Numbered from the stretch's first letter, positions 1 to 12,494 are shown. The stretch: 42,157 bases of DNA from Paraglomus occultum (GCA_910592205.1 CAJVPJ010000125.1:1-42157), one strand, 5' to 3'. A program made the numbers and translations. Notes: generated by a model from the sequence alone, not told the origin.

Positions 1-226
1 CAGACAATTGTGGGGGTGGAGCAGGCGTTGGTGTCGGAAGTGGTAATGAATATAGAGAATTCAGTGTAGCATTACTCTGTTGAGTGGGCGATATCAACGA
101 TACGGGCGGTGGGAGGGTAATTCTGATCCGCTTGGACTGGTGATCTGGTGCACCACCTGTGGATATATCGGGTATGTTGTCTTCGAGAAGCGTTCTTTTC
201 TGCGACGAAGGAGGAGGTTGGTCCAT
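1..226 (-). CDS. Start of an unidentified Pro-rich protein (partial)
   Basis: The minus-strand ATG is the complement of bases 224-226, and the frame stays open for 75 codons to the window edge, so only the N-terminus is present. It begins MDQPPPSSQKRTLLEDN. It is rich in Pro, Ser and Gln, has a small basic patch (SKRIRI) that could be a nuclear localisation signal, and carries Pro-Thr runs near the window edge. No catalytic motif or fold is visible. Low-complexity N-termini of this kind are common in fungal transcriptional or chromatin proteins, but that is only a guess and I do not recognise the gene. Codon use and the lack of stops support a real first exon. Confidence 0.55.
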   Translation of the reverse strand, partial: MDQPPPSSQKRTLLEDNIPDISTGGAPDHQSKRIRITLPPPVSLISPTQQSNATLNSLYSLPLPTPTPAPPPQLS

Positions 227-1845
227 TTTGTATGAGTGCATGTAGATAGGAGAAACGAAACGAGTTCGTGAGTGGGTAGGGTAGTGTGTGTATCAGAAAT
301 ATTATGTTTATGTATTAAGTAAATAACGAGAATTGGATGAAAGTGATTGATGCTCGATAGTTGACAAGAAGAATAAAGATTATTGTTCGGATAATGAAGA
401 GTATGTTAATGATAAAAAAGGGCCATGAGTGTACACAACAATAATTTGTGGTGGATGCGAGGAAATTTGGCAATCGGTGTCAGTTGGGATGCAGAAGTTG
501 TTTATGCAGAAATTGGGAACGGGAGGGAGAATTGGGGTAAATGTTCCTAGTTGCGATGATATGATAAAAGGCTTGCTTTGCTGAACAGAGAAAAAGAAAG
601 ATTAGAGACTGACGAAATAGGGTTCATATTTTAAGAAATGGAGGTTGATGAAGTAACAATGAGTGTTTGACTATAAGTCGGTCACTGATTAGAGTATTGT
701 TATTGACGATTGATTATTTGTATTGTACTACACGGATACATTATTTATATTATTTATACTATTTACACTAACTATGTTGATGCGATCATCATTCTATTTC
801 CCATCTCACAATCTAAGTTAAATAAATGACAGATACTCACTGCAAGTCATTGGACACGGCCGTATCCGGAAGGACTTTTGGAAGAGCAAAATAGTATAAT
901 GAATGCACGGCATACAATTTGATTAATAACAATTACGAAACAAAATAATAAATTTTACGTAAATTTCAAAAAATATGTATATATACATATATAACGCATG
1001 TCAGCATGTCAACCACAGACTATGTTGACATATTGTTTTACCTATTGACTATCACATGACTGCAATCACATGTAACTTTAATCCCCGTTTCCCATTGTCC
1101 CTAAATTGGCTGATAACGATATTCCTTTTTTTGGACGAAATAAATAGTCTGTTGTGCACGAATTCCATTGTAATTTGCACCAATTTTGTCGTGTGCGTGC
1201 TGCAAAGATTTAATATTATCACTGCGCATTCGTACACCGTAAATTGATGTCAATTTGAAAGCGTTTGGATAATATACTTTCTTCGTGTACGATTCTAAGA
1301 GATCAGACGTTATCTAATGACGAGCAATTATGGACATGACCTGTTCCTACGTGAGTTTTAATATTGAAACAGTACATATTTTATTACATTACTAAGAACA
1401 AGTAGTCATCATGAAAAGAGCAATCGATCTCAAGCGCTCCCATCGAGAATTTCGCATGGATTGAAAATATCAAGGTAAAGAAGGGGGGAAAGGGCCAAAT
1501 TGTGCGTACTGCAACAACCAGCCATGCAAAGTGCCACAACGTATTTTCAGGGGTTGCTAATCAGCAAGTGATACGAATTCGCATTTTATTATTATGTTTC
1601 ATAATGTCGATCTCTTATTATGATATATGCAAAAATTGACATCAAGTTAATTAAAGCGAATCAGTAATATAAGAAAAACTGAAGATTAAACGGATCTACG
1701 TTTTTTGCCTTTACAAGGATGTCGTAATCAACAATCTGGTATAACTATAGTTATAATCTACGGACTTTTAGTCTTGCACCAGTCAGTTCGCGCAATCAAT
1801 ATCATAAATCAAAGCTATCGATGAGTATAATTTTTATTGCAAAGC

Positions 1846-2085
1846 TTACAGTTGAGTGCATACCATGTTAGTAGCCTTTTCTATTAATTCAAGACGCTGT
1901 AACCAAACCCTCCCTGTCGTAAGGCCTCCAACGTCGCCTTTTACAAAAACCTGCCCGAACTTGTTATAAAACTGCAATGCTTGATGCGCGATCTGACCTA
2001 TACCAAGACATTTTTCAATACGAACGCATTTGTCAACCACTGTGTCGCGTACAACAATACGAAAGGAATCATGCGATTCTTAGAA
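1846..2085 (-). pseudogene. Exon-like fragment, unidentified
   Basis: On the minus strand, bases about 2085 down to 1846 encode an open stretch with protein-like composition (SFRIVVRDTVVDKC, then VRIEKCLGIGQ and FGQVFVKGDVGG). It has a possible splice donor GTATGC after an in-frame ATG near its 3' end. Upstream in the same frame there is a stop, and no partner exon was found. It may be one exon of a gene I could not assemble, or a decayed copy. The product is not recognised. Confidence 0.2.
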
Positions 2086-3199
2086 CCGCACACAAACTGC
2101 CCTTGTTGAGAAACATCACAAACCTGTAAAGTTTATGAGTATATCAACATGCTTGTCTATGCAAGTGTCTTGGCAAAGTTTGTACAGATATTCTTTGCGC
2201 ATGATAATCGAGTTGAATGTTAGTTACGCCCTACCTAAAACAGCCAGGCACTGAGCCACAAAAGCCACTCTGCTCATTTGTTTTTGAAATTATCACATGA
2301 ACTTGCTATGCATGAAGCAAGGGTGAACGTAAAGATTGAAATAACTACATCCAGGAATATTCATTCAACGAAACATTATAAACATGGATTTTAAACCGCT
2401 GATTTTGAACGGCTGTCTATGTGATAACAATCTAAAAGCTTATGCTTTCTGCATGAATTTTTTTTGGTAAACTTTCGAGATAACCTTACCAATCACGTCA
2501 ACGAAGAAAACGATGACAATTTAAGAAACTTCGGTCTGTACTATAGTAAGTTTGTACAATGTGAGAAGCACCCTAATAAACGTATCTCTTACTTGATATA
2601 TCGACCAAATTTGCAAGTTTGGAAAGAATGCGGGATATAAATTGCTAAAAGAAGAACCGACGTAATCTGTTAATTTCTATTTACTGATAATTTATGGGTC
2701 GTTTCGTTTAGTATACCTTTCCATAAAGACAAGGTGAAGACAAGTTTGCTCAACATTACGGTGTCGAAATATAGTGTCAGCAAGAGCATGAGCTGCTAAA
2801 TCCTCTCGCAGGCATTGGCTTAACGTATTATATGCAGCCATTTACTCACTCTATTAAAACTTTGCGAATGCAAATTTGCATGACTTTATTACCAGCTACG
2901 GATACTCGCTAATTGGAAGTGTACTGAAGAATAGGAACATAATTATGCGTGTGAAGAACATTAGTAAAAAAAATGGTTTAATATAGAGGGAGAAGAAAAC
3001 CAAGTTGAAAATAAAGAGTAAGCTCTATGATTTGTAATGGCAACAACGAGAGAGCTTAGTAAATTGGAAGAAGAAAGGACTAAAAGCTAGGGAGGTATAA
3101 TACGGATTTTGTGCGACAAAGTTCCGTCATATTATAGCAAAGTACGTTATATTCGATTTCGTTTTTGTGAGTTTTGCTTGAAAATTGATATGAAAAGCA

Positions 3200-3335
3200 T
3201 TGATCGAATCGTAATGCTACGAAGATCGTCGTTATAACGGAATTTGCAAGTGCTTGGTATAACACACAGTTCGATATAACGGAAAAAAGCGCTGGTCCCG
3301 AACAGTCCGTTATATCGACTTTCACCGTGTACCAG
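3200..3335 (-). mobile_element. pogo/Tigger-like transposon end (remnant)
   Basis: Read on the minus strand, the outer end begins near 3335 with CGGTGAAAGTCGATATAACG and continues with repeated CGTTATA/TATAACG words and a GGACCAG box. Phrases of this kind (a CAGT-like start, then GTTATAACG) are typical of Tc1/mariner-pogo (Tigger) termini and their MITEs. No matching opposite end was located, so this looks like a broken copy. Confidence 0.35.
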
Positions 3336-4479
3336 TACATCAGGGAATTGATTTAAAAGGCATTCACTTCGCAATCTGTTTATACACGGCGATAAAAGTA
3401 TTCGGTAAGTGCATATAACGTTTGCGTTGTCAATGAAGTACATGGCAAATTGACTGCAGTAATATATCATAAAAAAGCTACGTTGAGCATGCAATGGCAG
3501 AAATATTCAACGGAGGCGAAATGATTTAATCTTTGATAATGACGCATCGTGCATAGTACCAGTAAACAACAAAATGAATTTATAATTATAGAGGACGTAG
3601 TTAGTAACGTAAATGATGTTGTTAAAAGTATCGATATTATACCTAGACTTTGTCAAACATTGGGATGATGATTAATAAAGCGATTTATGGCAACTCAATT
3701 CTATAGAATGGATCAACTCAATAACCTTTAAATATTTTGCATCATTTATGCTTTGATGAGAATACAACTTTACTGGAATGGAGGCGAACAAACCCGGTAC
3801 TAAACAAGGGATGTACTATACTGGGGGGAGTACTACAAGTGCTATACGGCAATCGTAAATCAACCTCTGCTTTTCATTCTTGAAATCGTGTTAAGGGTTC
3901 TGACGATAGAATATGATTTCAATACTCGGGACGTAATTAATGAAAACATCTATCAATAGATTCAGCAATATATACGTGATTTGAAAAGCGTTAATGTTAT
4001 GAATATAGTATCATTGTTTCGTGCATTCCTTTTTCAAATCTTAACAAGTTGAGGCTTAATCTGTATAATATGCGCTCACCTCTGGAAAACGCATCAGCAG
4101 GATGAGTGAGGAAATCAGAAGGTTAACGACGGAGGAATTCTGTTTGTAATAATAGATGTCAAAATAAGTCACGTAGTAAATAGCACAAAGCAAATGTCTT
4201 GCCTTTCGGAAATTGAGTATTCGATTCATCACATTTTAATTGTATTTATGATTCGTCATAGACGCTTATTCAACAATATACAATGTTAAAGAATATGAAC
4301 TAGGTATGGCTCTCTTTCTTTGAAAATTGTTACATATTTGTTGTGCTGACGTTTATACATATGCAAAATTGATATATGCATAAAATATGAAAAATATAAA
4401 CACGTTAGATGCGTCCACTGATCTTCTATTTAACGACTCGAGATCCATTTTGCTATTCTCAAGACTTTACCACCATGTT

Positions 4480-4690
4480 ATCTGGATACGAAAAAGCGCT
4501 TTACTGTGCGACGGGAACTTGAACTTCGGTTATAACGAAGATCTGTTTATAACGAAGATTTTCTCTAAGCCAATTATAAATAGTCATAATCTTAGCTATA
4601 AAAAGTGACCTTCGTTATAAGGAATTTCTGGTTATAAAGAATATTTTCTCTGGTCCCGTAGAATTCGTTATAACCAGCTTTGACGGTATT
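4480..4690. mobile_element. pogo/Tigger-like MITE remnant
   Basis: The right side ends in GTTATAACCAGCTTTGACGG, preceded by GGTCCCGTAGAATTC. The left side contains two TATAACGAAGAT words and a CGACGGGAAC box that roughly mirror the right arm. The arms are strongly diverged. The wording matches the remnants near 3.3 kb and 24.7 kb, which suggests one old family. Confidence 0.4.
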
Positions 4691-5139
4691 GGTATTTGTT
4701 CGAATTGTAACACAAACTTGTCATTTTATTCTCTTCCTCCACATGCAAGTCGAACAGCTTAAACCGGAGCTTTCGAGCACTCGTTGTGAGTAAAGGTTTC
4801 TCGCAATGTTATCGGCTATAATTAATGGATCAGATGATTTTACTACAAAATTTTCGCATTTGCAATACCCCAAATTTTGAAATCACGTTTTATCGATGCC
4901 CAGAATATATAAATCAGGAAGGCCATCGGATAGCAGTCATCTTCAGAAGGATGCTTCATATAGTAAGATTATTATATATTTAGAATAGATATAAGCATAA
5001 GCTATTTATTAAATTAAGTTATATATAGAAATAATTTGCTTTCTTTATCGTTGTATATAATTACGGGATCTATTAGTCCATTTTTATGCTTGTAACAATG
5101 GTGTGATTTCATAATAAAGTTACACAAATATAATTATTT

Positions 5140-5785
5140 GTTATGAATTTTCTCATAAGACAACCGAACTGTAACAATCATTAAACTTAAGCGTCTTCTT
5201 AAGTCTAACCATTTTGCTGTTACAGATGTTAAAAATAACGATTTGTTAAAGAACTATATTAAAATTAAAGTCAAGGTGCTTTTTGAGCTCTTGAGTAAAA
5301 TTCTTCTCAAGACATTTGCGGATTTTCCAATAAATAATACATCAACAAGCATACTACGAAAGGTTGATATGAAATGCATGCACACTGGAGAAGATAGCTG
5401 TGGACAAACTGCAATTTTACCCATAGAAATCGGTACTGCAATTTATTCTATTTACTAAAACAAAAAATTTTTTCCAAGCGATTTCTATGGGTAAAACTGC
5501 AATTTGTCTTTTCCTATACGCATAATGCATCCACATCAGACTTTCATAGTATGCTTGTTGATGTATTATTTATTGGCAAATCAGTATAAATCGCAAATAT
5601 CTTGGGAATAATCTTACTCTAAAGTTTAAAAAACACCTTGACTTTAAGCTAAAAGCTCTTTAACAAATCATTATTTTTAACACCTGTAACTGCGAAATGT
5701 TAGAACTTAACAAGTGTTTAAGCTTAATCAGTATCACAGTTGTATTAATATCTATGAGAAAATTCAAGGTTATTCGGCGCACATG
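5140..5785. repeat. Long imperfect inverted repeat (foldback element)
   Basis: The two halves are imperfect reverse complements over roughly 300 bp each, with the centre near 5460. Good anchors: GTTACAGATGTTAAAAATAA at 5219 pairs with the complement of the sequence ending at 5690; TTTTACCCATAGAAATCG near 5415 pairs with CGATTTCTATGGGTAAAA near 5480; and GAATTTTCTCATA near 5144 pairs with TATGAGAAAATTC near 5753. The short open frames inside are products of the repeat, not genes. It is probably a foldback or long-TIR non-autonomous element. Its outer ends and target duplication are unclear, so the limits are approximate. Confidence 0.7.
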
Positions 5786-8046
5786 GGTGACCCCTGAACA
5801 AATAAATTGGGTTTGCGTACTAATGTATATGTTATCTGTAGTTGGGCAATACATTAAAGACATGTCCCGTGTCTGGTAGCGTGCCTCCAACCAGATTTTT
5901 TTGAAATTGACCCGTGATCACAGTATCGTACAATCCCACACCATATTGCTTCTTTCCTTTTTAAAGTTTGGTTGACAAGGGCATTATTAATATACTAACA
6001 CAGTTAGAATTTCAAGTAGTACGTTATCGACAGATTGATGTGCTTTATCATTATCATGTCAAATTAGCTATTTAGTAGACTACGATCAATAACGTTCAAT
6101 ATTAGTATTGGAATATTTAAACCTCTTCGCAATTGTCCTAATATAATATTAATTCCGTGATAGAAAAGTTTAGTAAAAGACCCGTCAATCAAAAAACTAT
6201 TTGACCGCACGAAGAAACGTAAAAACAATAGTCTTTTAATTAATCAATTAGCGTAAGATGAATAGTCAGAATTCGCTTATGCATCCCACAAAGGCTTGAT
6301 TTCTAAGATATTGGCACAGGGAGATTTTATTCAAAGTATTAATAGGGAATTCATTGAATTTTTATGCCAACAGGATTGTTCGGGACTTTCTGTATGCATA
6401 GGCACATCATCTAATATCACAACCAATGATCAACTTTATGTGATAATAGCGAAATTGTGCTTATTTCGAACTGAGCCGGCCAGATTTGAATCGGTTGAAT
6501 TTCGCTACGGGCTAGAACATTGCTATCAAGTAACTTGCACGTTTATCAGTGTCAATAAATTGAGGCCATTCAATTTTAAGTTGCGAAATCAATAATAATT
6601 CAAATTTTCCTTAAATCAATGGATGGGTCATGGGAATATTGTAACAATCGTTTAATGGATGTTGTTAATATTATTGGAATCGCGAGGAAGATTGGGGGAA
6701 AATAACCATATGCTGCGATATGCTAAATGTAACATTGTTGAATGGCTCTTGAAAGGAACAAATTAGTAGTTTGGTAAGGGATATTTTTTAGAAATCGAAA
6801 CAAATTAAGGCTCATGAGCAAATCATCTAACGCTAAAACCTTAATAATGGAAGAACGTCGAATAAAAATTTGACCTTAGATCTAATCGCAAAAAATAAAC
6901 AAAAAATGAAAAAAGAACCTATAACTTTGCCTCTACTTGATGTCATCTGCCATGAAAGTGAGACGATCTATCCGTTGTGCGACATATTGTTGTTGTTTAT
7001 TATTAGTGATTGACGTTTGATTCTCACATGTGTGATGCGCCGCAGTTAGTTCGATACGCCTTATTATGGCTGCGGGTTTTTTAAGACCATACTGAGGTAG
7101 TAGTTTATTGAAGATTAAAAAGATAAAGAGAATTCCAGAACTGCTAAACGGTGTTTTCAGGGACGGTGACGTTCTAGACCATTCAACAAGTTCAACTATG
7201 GCAGAAATAGAACGATCCTAAGCGATTGAATTTTTTACATGACGGATTAGATAGTAATGGAAAGGTTGGAGCATAAACCAAAACCCGACTAGTGTGCACA
7301 GTTGTATAGGAAAAAAGAAAACGTGGGAACTGTTTAGCTAAATAAAGTTGTAAGGCGGGTTTGATGTTTATTCATATGATAATTTGGGACCTATGTTCCT
7401 ACTATGCATTTTCAAGCAATAGCATGTCAAATTCATCTTGAGCTTATTTTTAGTTCACGCATTGACGAGAGCGTAATACTTAAAATGTGCTATGAAATCC
7501 CGTCAAATCCAACCAATGGGAATTTATTTGACTCACCAAAGAAGGAAATCTTATGCAATTGTGAAACATCATAATCAATAGCGCGCTTTGGGCGTAGCGC
7601 GGGAATAAACGGGCTGTTTTTTGACTTGATGACTAATTATCCAAAATGTGTGGAGGCTATGCAAGTTAGAATAGACGTAATACTTAAAGTTTCCCCAACA
7701 AACAACGATTTGTAATATTACATAATAGGAATGAATGGGGCTTATTGGGTTGTTTTTACCTTTCATTTCTCACAGTATTAGTAAACTATAATTAGACCGA
7801 ATCTAACCGCCCGTGTTCTCTAAACGTTATTTGAACAAATATGGTAAAGTCCTTGTAATTTCTAAAAATATGTCCAATACTTTCCTCAGTTAAGCAATCA
7901 GAACGAACATGCCGTATACCAAAATGAGCACAAATTCTTCTAGATTGGGGAGGGGCTATGTGCATTATAACCAGTTACCAAAACAATATACCAGTCGCTT
8001 GCGGTTCTGTGGCGAGCAAATTTATTTTTATCTTCCTCCAAAGTCG
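5786..8046. other. Gene-poor AT-rich stretch
   Basis: No gene was recognised on either strand. An open frame at 6296-6595 (+) lacks an ATG start and conserved motifs, and I treat it as chance. The right end is the promoter region of the secreted repeat protein. Confidence 0.55.
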
Positions 8047-8053
8047 TATATAA
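8047..8053 (+). promoter_or_regulatory. TATA box of the secreted repeat gene
   Basis: TATATAA lies 122 bp upstream of the ATG at 8175. It is followed by an A-rich, CT-containing leader with no upstream ATG after about 8100. The spacing suits a strongly expressed fungal gene with a leader of roughly 90 nt. Confidence 0.55.
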
Positions 8054-8174
8054 GCGGGCAGAGAAACTGGAGGTGAGAGCATCAAAAAATCAAGCATCTG
8101 TTTATATATCCAATTTTAAAATCTAATTACAAAATCCCAATTCGTCTAATTCTAATACCTATCTCATATTCATC

Positions 8175-8870
8175 ATGAAATTCATTTGCATTTCCACTCT
8201 TGTAGCTATTCTAGCTACAACCACCATTGCCAGGCCTGTAGCCAACGATGCCACAGCATTGCTTCAAGGTGATATTTTTACCACAAACGGACAGGTCGTC
8301 GGTGACCGCAAGCGTGACTTTTTCATCACAGACGATGTCGTGAAACGTGCAACATTCACTAACAACAACAACAACGGACTGCCTTTCCCTGTTGGCAAAT
8401 GTCCTGGTAACAATAACAACAATAACGGCCCCGGAAATAATAACAATAATAACAACAACGGTGGCACTAACAACAACAATAATAATAACCCTCCTGGCAA
8501 GCGCGGCTTCTTCGTCCCCAACAACAACAACAACAACAATAACAATAACAACGGCTTCGGTACCCCCAACAACAACAACAATAATAATAATAACAACGGC
8601 TTCGGCTTTGGTGCCAACAACAACAACAACAACAACAACAACAACGGCTTCGGTACCCCCAACAACAACAACAACAACAATAATAATAACAACGGACGTA
8701 CTAAGCGCGACTTTTTCGGTGCCATCAGCAACAACAATAATAATAACAACAATAATAATAACGGCTTTTTCGGTACCAATAACAATAACAACAACAACAA
8801 CAACGGCTTCGGCTTCGGTGCCAACAACAACAATAACAACAACAACAACAACGGCTTCGGCTTCGGTGCC

Positions 8871-8905
<35 letters not shown>

Positions 8906-10325
8906 CGGCTTCGGCTTCGGTACCCCCAACAACAACAATAATAATAACAACAACAACAACGGCTTCGGTACCCCCAACAACAATAACAACAACAACAACA
9001 ACAACGGACGTACCAAGCGCGGCTTTTTCGCTCCCAACAACAACAATAACAATAACAATAATAACAACATCGGCTTCGGTACCCCCAACAACAATAACAA
9101 CAACAACAACAACAACAACAACGGACGTACCAAGCGCGGCTTTTTCGTTCCCAACAACAACAACAACAACAATAACAATAACAATAATAACAACTTCGGC
9201 TTCGGTACCCCCAACAACAACAACAACAACAATAATAATAACAACTTCGGCTTCGGTACCCCCAACAACAATAACAATAATAACAACAACAACGGACGTA
9301 CCAAGCGCGGTTTTTTCGTTCCCAACAACAACAACAACAACAATAACAATAATAACAACTTCGGCTTCGGTACCCCCAACAACAACAATAACAACAACAA
9401 TAATAACAACTTCGGCTTCGGTACCCCCAACAACAATAACAACAATAACAACAACAACGGACGTACCAAGCGCGGTTTTTTCGTTCCCAACAACAACAAC
9501 AACAATAACAATAATAACAACATCGGCTTCGGTACCCCCAACAACAATAATAATAACAACAACAACAACGGCTTCGGCTTCGGTGCCAACAACAATAATA
9601 ACAACAACAACAACAACAACGGCTTCGGCTTTGGTGCCAACAACAACAACAATAACAACAACAACAACAACGGCTTCGGCTTCGGTGCCAACAACAATAA
9701 CAACAACAATAACAACAACAACGGCTTCGGTACCCCCAACAATAATAATAATAACAACAACAACAACGGACGTACCAAGCGTGGCCTTTTCGGTGTCCCC
9801 ACCCCCAACAACAACAACAACAACAACAACAACAACGGCTTCGGTATCCCCAACAACAACAACAATAACAACAATAACAACAACGGCTTCGGTACCCCCA
9901 ACAACAATAACAACAACAATAATAACAACGGTTTTGGCTTCGGTGCCCCCAACAACAACAATAACAATAATAACAACAACGGCCTCGGTACCCCCAATAA
10001 CAACAACAATAACAACAACAACAACGGCCTCGGAACCCCCAATAACAACAACAATAATAATAATAACAACAGCGGCCTCGGAACCCCCAATAACAATAAC
10101 AACAACAACAACAACAATGGCCTCGGTACCCCCAACAACAACAATAACAACAACAACAACGGCGGCCTCGGAACCCCCAATAACAACAACAACAACAACA
10201 ATAACAACAGCGGCCTCGGAACTCCCAATAACAATAACAACAATAACAACAACAACAGCGGCCTCGGAACCCCCAATAACAATAACAACAATAACAACAA
10301 CAAAACTCCTCGAGCGCATTTGTAA
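8175..10325 (+). CDS. Secreted Asn-rich repeat precursor with Kex2 sites (KEP-like)
   Basis: Intron-less 716-aa protein. Residues 1-19 form a clear signal peptide (MKFICISTLVAILATTTIA, cleavage before RP). A short spacer with DRKR and VVKR follows. The rest alternates Asn tracts, mostly 9-14 residues, with short GFGTP, GFGFGA or GLGTP linkers. Nine Lys-Arg sites are present, six of them in the exact context GRTKR and mostly followed by GFFVP or GFF/GLF. This is the architecture of Kex2-processed repeat proteins (KEPs), in which a Golgi Kex2 protease releases several similar peptides, as for mating pheromone precursors and ustilagin-type peptides. Predicted peptides would start GFFVP, carry two or more Asn tracts and end GRT after trimming of KR. 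The C-terminal quarter has lost the KR sites and uses GLGTP. The function is unknown. The signal peptide and Kex2 layout are seen directly; secretion and processing are inferred. Confidence 0.88.
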
Positions 10326-10346
10326 AGACATTTGGGCGAGAAAAAA

Positions 10347-10352
10347 AATAAA
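10347..10352 (+). terminator. Poly(A) signal of the secreted repeat gene
   Basis: AATAAA lies 22 bp after the stop codon, with a second copy at 10418-10423. Either could serve as the cleavage/polyadenylation signal. Confidence 0.5.
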
Positions 10353-10423
10353 ACATTAATTTAGCGTTAGCGTTACTATTATCAACTAGATAGTTCAAAT
10401 GTTTACTTGTTACTGATAATAAA

Positions 10424-12494
10424 ATTTATTGGATAATCGAAATTTAATGTTTGACCCGTAGCATTATTGTAACCAGAGATATATGTTTGCTGTTGTATTA
10501 TTTGCGCTGATTTTCTGTCTACTTGTGATGAATATTACGCGATGCATGCCGAACGTTTAAATATGAGGATGTTTATCAGAACGCGACACTCCCAATAATT
10601 CATTGTGGCAACATCTAATTTATATGTCGATGTCACAAGTACATTATAGCTCTATTTGGGAACGTTTACGTAATTAGTTTATAAATAATAATAAATTCCG
10701 TAGTGAGCCAACTAATTAGCGGCCACAAATCACGTGCAGAATGATCAACCGATTGATAACTCGTAGAAATTAAATTAACTTGCAGAAAAGTGACGAAAAG
10801 AGGATATTAAAGAGAACGTCTTTGCTTGAACGATAGATTAATAATAATGTCTTCAATATTATCAGTATTGTTCAAGACTTGTCTGCGTGCTACCAGACAT
10901 CGTCATTCATTCATGCATGCGACTTTATTTATTTTAAAGGTGGGAATTATCTTCCTTCTATTGCAGTCTCTATCTATGGATAAAACGTTACCAAAAACTT
11001 CGTTATAAAGACATCTTCGTTACTGTGTAATACTGTAGTCGACACTTTTCAAATCCCAACGTTCAAATTCTTACAAAACAAATCAAAGTTAATTTAGTTT
11101 GCCAAATCGAAGTGTTACGCAGAGGCTGAGACAGCAGTCGGAATTCTACCATAACAAGGAATACGTTAATAATCCAACCATAACAAGGAATACGTTAATA
11201 TTAATAATCCAACCATAACAAGGAATACGTTAATAATCCAACCATAACAAGGAATACGTTAATAATCCATTATTCGGCTTGAGTTTCACAATTTCACTTG
11301 CCAAATATTGAGCACATGGTAATTTGTGCGTTCTGCTTTAAACAACATACGGGATTGTTGTACGACAGGCTAAACTTTTGTTTTGTTTCGACAAGTTACT
11401 CATGTCACAGGCGCTCGATCGCAAACGCTAATGAATTTGTAGCGATCATCGCAAATTATTCGGGAATACGTATTTGGTGTTGTGCAACTCACGTTAAACA
11501 TACGATCAACGGATAATATAAATCAGGAAACAACAACGTGTAGCAAGTCTGTCTCTGTATTTGTGTAACATCCCATTGTTACGATTTAGACTTTGCTTTA
11601 ATTCAGCGAAGCAAAGCAACCTTATTTACAGTGTACGTTGCTTACTCAAGCAATCTTGACTATCCAGCATTTAATCTGCTAATTAACCCAGAGATTCTGA
11701 GACGTAGTTAATCAGTTCTTGTATTAAAAAGTTGGCAGCACATTTAATGGGGAAGAAAAACGGCAAATGAAAATTAATTTTATTAGGTTTAATTATGAAT
11801 AATGCACCATATCAATGTGTTTTCGTAAGTATCCATGTTAGAGGTCTGGCATGCAAAAAAGATTTTCGTAATGCTATAGCTGATATAAGTTAGCAGTCAC
11901 ATCAGGAACATCGGACGGTTGTCATACGCGCTATAAAAGATTAAATGGGAAATATCTACGATTGATCACATTGTGAACTGTTGTTCTACATGTCGGAAAT
12001 TGGTAAAGTCTATCAATATCAAAATAATACTTGGTAATATAGCAAGTTTTATACCAGCTTACGGGTAAATAGCGTGCTACAGATGGAAATTCTGGTGAGA
12101 TGCAATGTCATCATATGGAACACTCTGTTAAGCAAAAACGAACCGCGTTAAATAACGCACGATCAGATAAGTTCGGATTACCAAAAATGCAGTCTAATTT
12201 TGACATTTATTTAAATAAAATGTAATCGAGAAGACTGGTTATCAAACCCAACTTGAAAACAATTCCCCACTCCCAGTCTTTTTATTTTCACCTGCTGAAA
12301 GTATTCTTGAAGACTGAGTCGAGGGTACAAAAATTGGAGCAATAAGAGTGAAAGCCGTAATATCCAAATAGAGTTATTAATAGATTAACAACCGAAAAAG
12401 GCTGAAAAGAGGAGAATATAGAGAGGCATACGTAATTTATTTACTAAAAACCTGTATCATAATTTCAATAATAATCCGAGCATACTTGACGACA
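10424..12494. other. Gene-poor stretch before the MFS gene
   Basis: No gene was recognised. It contains a tandem repeat (11149-11269) and TTCGTTATAAAG/TTCGTTACTG words near 10998-11022 that resemble decayed pogo-like elements. The last few hundred bases should hold the promoter of the MFS transporter. Confidence 0.5.
11149..11269 (+). repeat. Tandem repeat, four copies of about 29 bp
   Basis: The unit starts CCATAACAAGGAATACGTTA and ends ATAATCCAA (29 bp). Copies: 11149-11177, 11178-11212 (35 bp, with an extra internal TTAATA), 11213-11241 and 11242-11269. The copies are otherwise near identical, so the array is young. It is not in a coding region, and there are no spacers of the CRISPR type. 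Confidence 0.9.

Larger units (their letters stand above)
227..5139. other. Gene-poor AT-rich stretch with transposon remnants
   Basis: No convincing multi-exon gene is seen on either strand. The stretch would include the promoter of the leftward gene at 1-226. It holds an exon-like fragment near 1846-2085 and two pogo/Tigger-like terminal sequences (about 3200-3335 and 4480-4690), which are listed separately. The remaining short open frames lack protein-like composition or conserved motifs. Confidence 0.6.

Noticed and set aside
5243-5890. Short frames on both strands within the foldback sequence
   Set aside because: They mirror each other through the inverted repeat and have no protein-like features.
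6296-6595. 99-codon plus-strand frame
   Set aside because: It starts at TTG rather than ATG, and no splice partners, motifs or regulatory signals support it.
8211-10398. Long open frames in four other frames over the Asn-repeat gene (poly-Val, poly-Leu, poly-Thr, poly-Cys proteins)
   Set aside because: AAC/AAT repeats contain no stops in most frames on either strand. Only the plus frame with a signal peptide, Kex2 sites and promoter/poly(A) signals is credible.
11149-11269. CRISPR-like direct repeats
   Set aside because: The repeat units are contiguous with no unique spacers, and the host is eukaryotic.
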